Assembly: GCA_947631985.1 (NCBI GenBank)
Contig: CANRNK010000006.1
Span: forward strand, 1 to 43,498
Origin: an uncultured Lachnospiraceae bacterium
GTDB taxonomy: Bacteria; Bacillota; Clostridia; Lachnospirales; Lachnospiraceae
Length of the DNA stretch: 43,498 bases
Direction: 5' to 3'
Part shown: positions 40,962-43,498 of the stretch, in pieces
How the letters are laid out: the number at the start of each line of letters is the position of its first letter
Position numbering within the stretch: the first letter of the stretch is position 1
Made by a program: the position numbers and the translations under genes
The notes under the pieces: generated by a model
Seen by the model: the letters and a program-made list of their open reading frames with translations, nothing else
Database searches by the model: none
Told to the model about the DNA's origin: nothing

Positions 40962-42208
40962 TGGTAGTAGAACTTATTTCTGTTGGAACTGAAATTTTAC
41001 TTGGAAATATTGTGAATACAAATGCAGCATATCTGGCTGAAAAGTGCGCGGAAGCTGGACTTTCCTGCTATTATCAGACGGTAGTTGGAGATAATATGCA
41101 ACGTCTTAAGGAAAGCATAGAATTGGGGATGTCACGTGCAGATATTTTAATTCTTTCTGGGGGACTAGGTCCAACACAGGATGATCTTACCAAGGAAGCG
41201 GTAGCAGAATTATTAAACCTTCGTTTGGTAATGGATGATGACACCAGAGAACGGATACAGGAAATTTTTGAAAAAAGAAATTTAGAAATTACTGTTAATA
41301 ACTGGAAACAGGCTTTGATTCCAGAAGGAGCCACAGTACTTGATAATGCAAATGGAACTGCACCTGGGATTTATGTAAAAGCTGAGAAGAACCATATTGT
41401 GTTGCTTCCTGGTCCACCAAATGAGCTGATTCCAATGTTTGAAGAGAAAGTTGTACCTATCTTGAAGCAACTTGAAACAAGTGTCATTTATTCAAGAACG
41501 GTTAAGATTTGTGGAGTTGGTGAAAGCAAAGCAGAAACGATAATTATGGATTTAATGGAGTTGCAGGAAAATCCTACAATTGCGCCTTATGCGAAAACGG
41601 GAGAAGTACATTTACGTGTCACTGCAAAAGCAGATTCAAAAGAAGAAGCGCAAAAAAAAGTAAGTCCAATTGTAAAAGAATTGAAAGCAAGATTTGGCGA
41701 TGACGTTTATACAACGGATCCAACGGTTACGCTTGAGAAGTCTGTTATTGAGTTACTTAAGAAACACGACTTGACACTTGCGACAGCAGAATCCTGTACG
41801 GGTGGCTTGCTTTCGGCAAGATTAATCAATGTGGAAGGTGCCTCAAAAGTATTTAAAGCTGGAATGGTAACATATTCTAACAAGTCAAAAAGGAAAATTC
41901 TTGGAGTCAAAAAGCCGATTCTTACTAAGTTTGGTGCTGTCAGCAAAGAAACAGCTGTGAGTATGGCAAAAGGAATTCTGTCACAGACGCAGGCAGATGT
42001 TTCTGTTGCAATTACAGGCGTTGCGGGTCCTGATGGTGGGACAGAAAACAAACCGGTTGGTCTGGTATACATTGCTTGCTGTATTGATGGAATTACAACA
42101 ACAAATGAATATCAATTTTCGGGTAATCGATCTAAAATCAGGGAAAGCTCAGTCGTAGCGGCCCTGACACTGTTGAGAAAGTGCGTTATGAAAGAGCTTA
42201 AGAAATAG
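40961..42208 (+). CDS. cinA: CinA family protein (nicotinamide-nucleotide amidase)
   Basis: 415 residues, full length. The N-terminal MoCF-like domain (about 1-165) shows SVGTEILLGNIVNTNA and ILSGGLGPTQDDLTKEAV. The C-terminal domain (about 255-415) is the NMN amidase/PncC-like part with TLATAESCTGGLLSARL and ITGVAGPDGGTENKPVGLVYIA. These enzymes recycle NMN or ADP-ribose in other bacteria. CinA is co-expressed with RecA and competence in streptococci; here recA is not in the window directly after it, which is unlike many relatives. Start and stop are coupled to pgsA (ATG overlaps TAA). Confidence 0.93.
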   Translation: MVVELISVGTEILLGNIVNTNAAYLAEKCAEAGLSCYYQTVVGDNMQRLKESIELGMSRADILILSGGLGPTQDDLTKEAVAELLNLRLVMDDDTRERIQEIFEKRNLEITVNNWKQALIPEGATVLDNANGTAPGIYVKAEKNHIVLLPGPPNELIPMFEEKVVPILKQLETSVIYSRTVKICGVGESKAETIIMDLMELQENPTIAPYAKTGEVHLRVTAKADSKEEAQKKVSPIVKELKARFGDDVYTTDPTVTLEKSVIELLKKHDLTLATAESCTGGLLSARLINVEGASKVFKAGMVTYSNKSKRKILGVKKPILTKFGAVSKETAVSMAKGILSQTQADVSVAITGVAGPDGGTENKPVGLVYIACCIDGITTTNEYQFSGNRSKIRESSVVAALTLLRKCVMKELKK

Positions 42209-42248
42209 TGTGAACTAAAGTTTTATAGGAAAAAGAGGAGTTATACCT

Positions 42249-43262
42249 ATGGATGAACAGAATCCAAAATATGACTTTTGTCCCAAGTGTGGTGCTTTGA
42301 CAAAAGATGGTGTTTGTCAAAGCTGCAACTATAAAGGTAGATTGAGCCTTGGAAAAAAACGACTTCAGGTGGGAACGATGATTGCTCTTACTGGATCTGT
42401 TTTTTTAGGTTTAATTAGTGTTGCATTTTTTGTTGGCGGGGTTGCCATTACGGAAGTAAAAAGTAAACTTGGCGCTCAGACGATTGAAAACCAGGGAAGA
42501 GGCTTTATGCCGGAATTTTCTTCTGAGAAGGAAGCACTTCTTTTAGCAGGAGAGGATCCATTTCTTGCAGAAGGATACGTCAGTATGTGGGGAAGCGATC
42601 ATACCAACCATACAAGAGACAGCTTCGTGGGAGAGTATTATGAAAGCTTGTGTGACAGTATTGATTATGAGGTCAAATACGGAGTTAACAGAGAGTATTA
42701 TGAATATATTTCAGAAGAGGGAAATGTAACCTTTAAAATTGCTTATATTCAGCTGGAAGGGGAGATTCCAAATCTGGATCAGTTGAATCAGGAAATTAAA
42801 GATACTACCTGCTATTATCTCGATTCTTATTTTGAATCCTATCAGGCTGACGAAGAGTATCAAGGCTACATTGAATATTACATTGATTCCTATATTCCAT
42901 ACAATGACAATGGTAAGATGAGTATTGTTCTAGATGAGAGCTGGTCAGTTGATGGAGACAGTGGATTTACTTTGTACGGGATTAATATTGACCTGGAAAA
43001 AGGAAGCATCCTGCCGAATGATGCTATGATAACGATTACAGAAACCTTAGCGAATGAATTTAGAGCAATCAGTGATGTGCAAAATGGAACTGGTATTACG
43101 GGATTAGACAACATAACAGACCAGGAACTGGTAGATTTATTAAGTGATACAACGACTAATATTATTTTTTATACACCGATGGGTCTTGAAATTGGCTACA
43201 ATTATATGGTGACAGATTATTATGGCTGGGTTACAGTAACCTGGAAAAAAGAGTTGGAATAA
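42249..43262 (+). CDS. Zinc-ribbon, single-pass membrane protein with an RsiV-like C-terminus
   Basis: 337 residues. The N-terminus has two CxxC knuckles (Cys11, Cys14, Cys23, Cys26) that make a zinc ribbon facing the cytosol. One membrane segment (about 38-66) follows, then a large extracellular part. The extracellular half resembles the two domains of RsiV (DUF4163-like: VTFKIAYIQLEGEIPNLDQLNQ; DUF3298-like: GINIDLEKGSILPNDA and NIIFYTPMGLEIGYNYMV). RsiV is an anti-sigma factor that senses lysozyme. No sigma factor gene adjoins it, so its target is unknown. The RsiV relation is by pattern only and the role is unproven. AAAGAGGAG lies ahead of ATG 42249. Confidence 0.72.
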   Translation: MDEQNPKYDFCPKCGALTKDGVCQSCNYKGRLSLGKKRLQVGTMIALTGSVFLGLISVAFFVGGVAITEVKSKLGAQTIENQGRGFMPEFSSEKEALLLAGEDPFLAEGYVSMWGSDHTNHTRDSFVGEYYESLCDSIDYEVKYGVNREYYEYISEEGNVTFKIAYIQLEGEIPNLDQLNQEIKDTTCYYLDSYFESYQADEEYQGYIEYYIDSYIPYNDNGKMSIVLDESWSVDGDSGFTLYGINIDLEKGSILPNDAMITITETLANEFRAISDVQNGTGITGLDNITDQELVDLLSDTTTNIIFYTPMGLEIGYNYMVTDYYGWVTVTWKKELE

Positions 43263-43274
43263 AAGCGTAACTAT

Positions 43275-43300
43275 AAATGGCAGGGGAAACCTGCCATTTT
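43275..43300 (+). terminator. Terminator after the zinc-ribbon gene
   Basis: AAATGGCAGG and CCTGCCATTT make a 10-bp stem around GGAAA, ending in four T. Confidence 0.82.
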
Positions 43301-43326
43301 ACAATTGTAACCTCTTGTGATATAAT
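43298..43326 (+). promoter_or_regulatory. Promoter for the next, unseen gene
   Basis: TTTACA (43298-43303), a 17-base spacer and TATAAT (43321-43326). The -35 overlaps the end of the terminator stem and its T-tract. The rest of the window (to 43498) is A/T-rich leader without a gene that I can support. Confidence 0.7.
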
Positions 43327-43450
43327 TTATTCATGTTTTGAATTCTATAATTTCTTATAAATTGTAACATTTCTGTTGCATATTTTCCCATGAACATAAG
43401 CTTTAAGAAAGAAACTGTGTATGCATGGTTTTATTTTATATGATAGGAAT

Positions 43451-43498
43451 TGAAAGAAAGATGTAGTAAATGAAAGAAAGATGTAGTAAATGAAAGAA
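43451..43498 (+). repeat. 20-bp tandem repeat at the right edge
   Basis: TGAAAGAAAGATGTAGTAAA occurs at 43451-43470 and 43471-43490, identical, and the next eight bases (43491-43498) begin a third copy. The array is cut by the window end, so its real length is unknown. Confidence 0.85.

Overview
The window is one ordinary, densely packed stretch of a low-GC Clostridia chromosome, most likely from the family Lachnospiraceae. The reasons are PolC-type DNA polymerase, RemA, YlxR/YlxQ, Asp23, RqcH, a PRD-type antiterminator, a stand-alone glycyl-radical protein (strict or facultative anaerobe) and the classic Firmicutes clusters nusA-infB-rbfA-truB-ribF and xseA-xseB-ispA-dxs-tlyA-nadK-argR-recN. 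I see no phage, insertion sequence, CRISPR array, toxin-antitoxin pair or recognisable defence system. Almost every gene lies on the + strand. The one clear exception is a small glycyl-radical gene at about 17 kb.

Layout: (1) 1-9.6 kb: the 3' end of polC, a tRNA-Glu(CTC) with its own promoter, then a new promoter driving rimP-nusA-ylxR-ylxQ-infB-rbfA-nrnA-truB-ribF (ribosome maturation, transcription elongation, initiation, RNA turnover, tRNA pseudouridine, flavin synthesis). (2) 9.7-14.0 kb: a secreted SH3/NlpC-P60 wall hydrolase, then a sugar PTS operon controlled by a LicT-type antiterminator (promoter, RAT hairpin and overlapping terminator all visible), with a IIA protein and a GlcNAc/glucose-type IIBC permease. 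(3) 14.0-16.8 kb: rpsO and pnp, separated by a terminator and a long imperfect hairpin of about 100 nt. (4) 16.8-22.1 kb: a reverse-strand GrcA-like protein, deoB, prfC, a transglutaminase-domain lipoprotein and an Asp23 protein. (5) 22.1-34.0 kb: nusB, exonuclease VII, isoprenoid genes, tlyA, nadK, argR, recN, glgA and a methionine-synthesis fusion protein. (6) 34.1-43.5 kb: a small alarmone synthetase, rqcH, then yicC-remA-gmk-rpoZ, rimO-pgsA-cinA and a zinc-ribbon membrane protein related to RsiV.

The functional theme is housekeeping: translation and RNA metabolism dominate, with DNA repair, precursor synthesis and a single sugar uptake system. The points most worth a second look are regulatory or repeat structures rather than a new gene system: an in-frame 24-bp tandem repeat directly behind the rqcH stop codon; a 16-unit RPYNN-type repeat array inserted in IF2; the long pnp leader hairpin; the complete RAT/terminator switch ahead of licT; a WalR-like box ahead of the NlpC/P60 gene; and a 20-bp tandem repeat running off the right edge of the window. 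I did not find convincing evidence for an undescribed multi-gene system.
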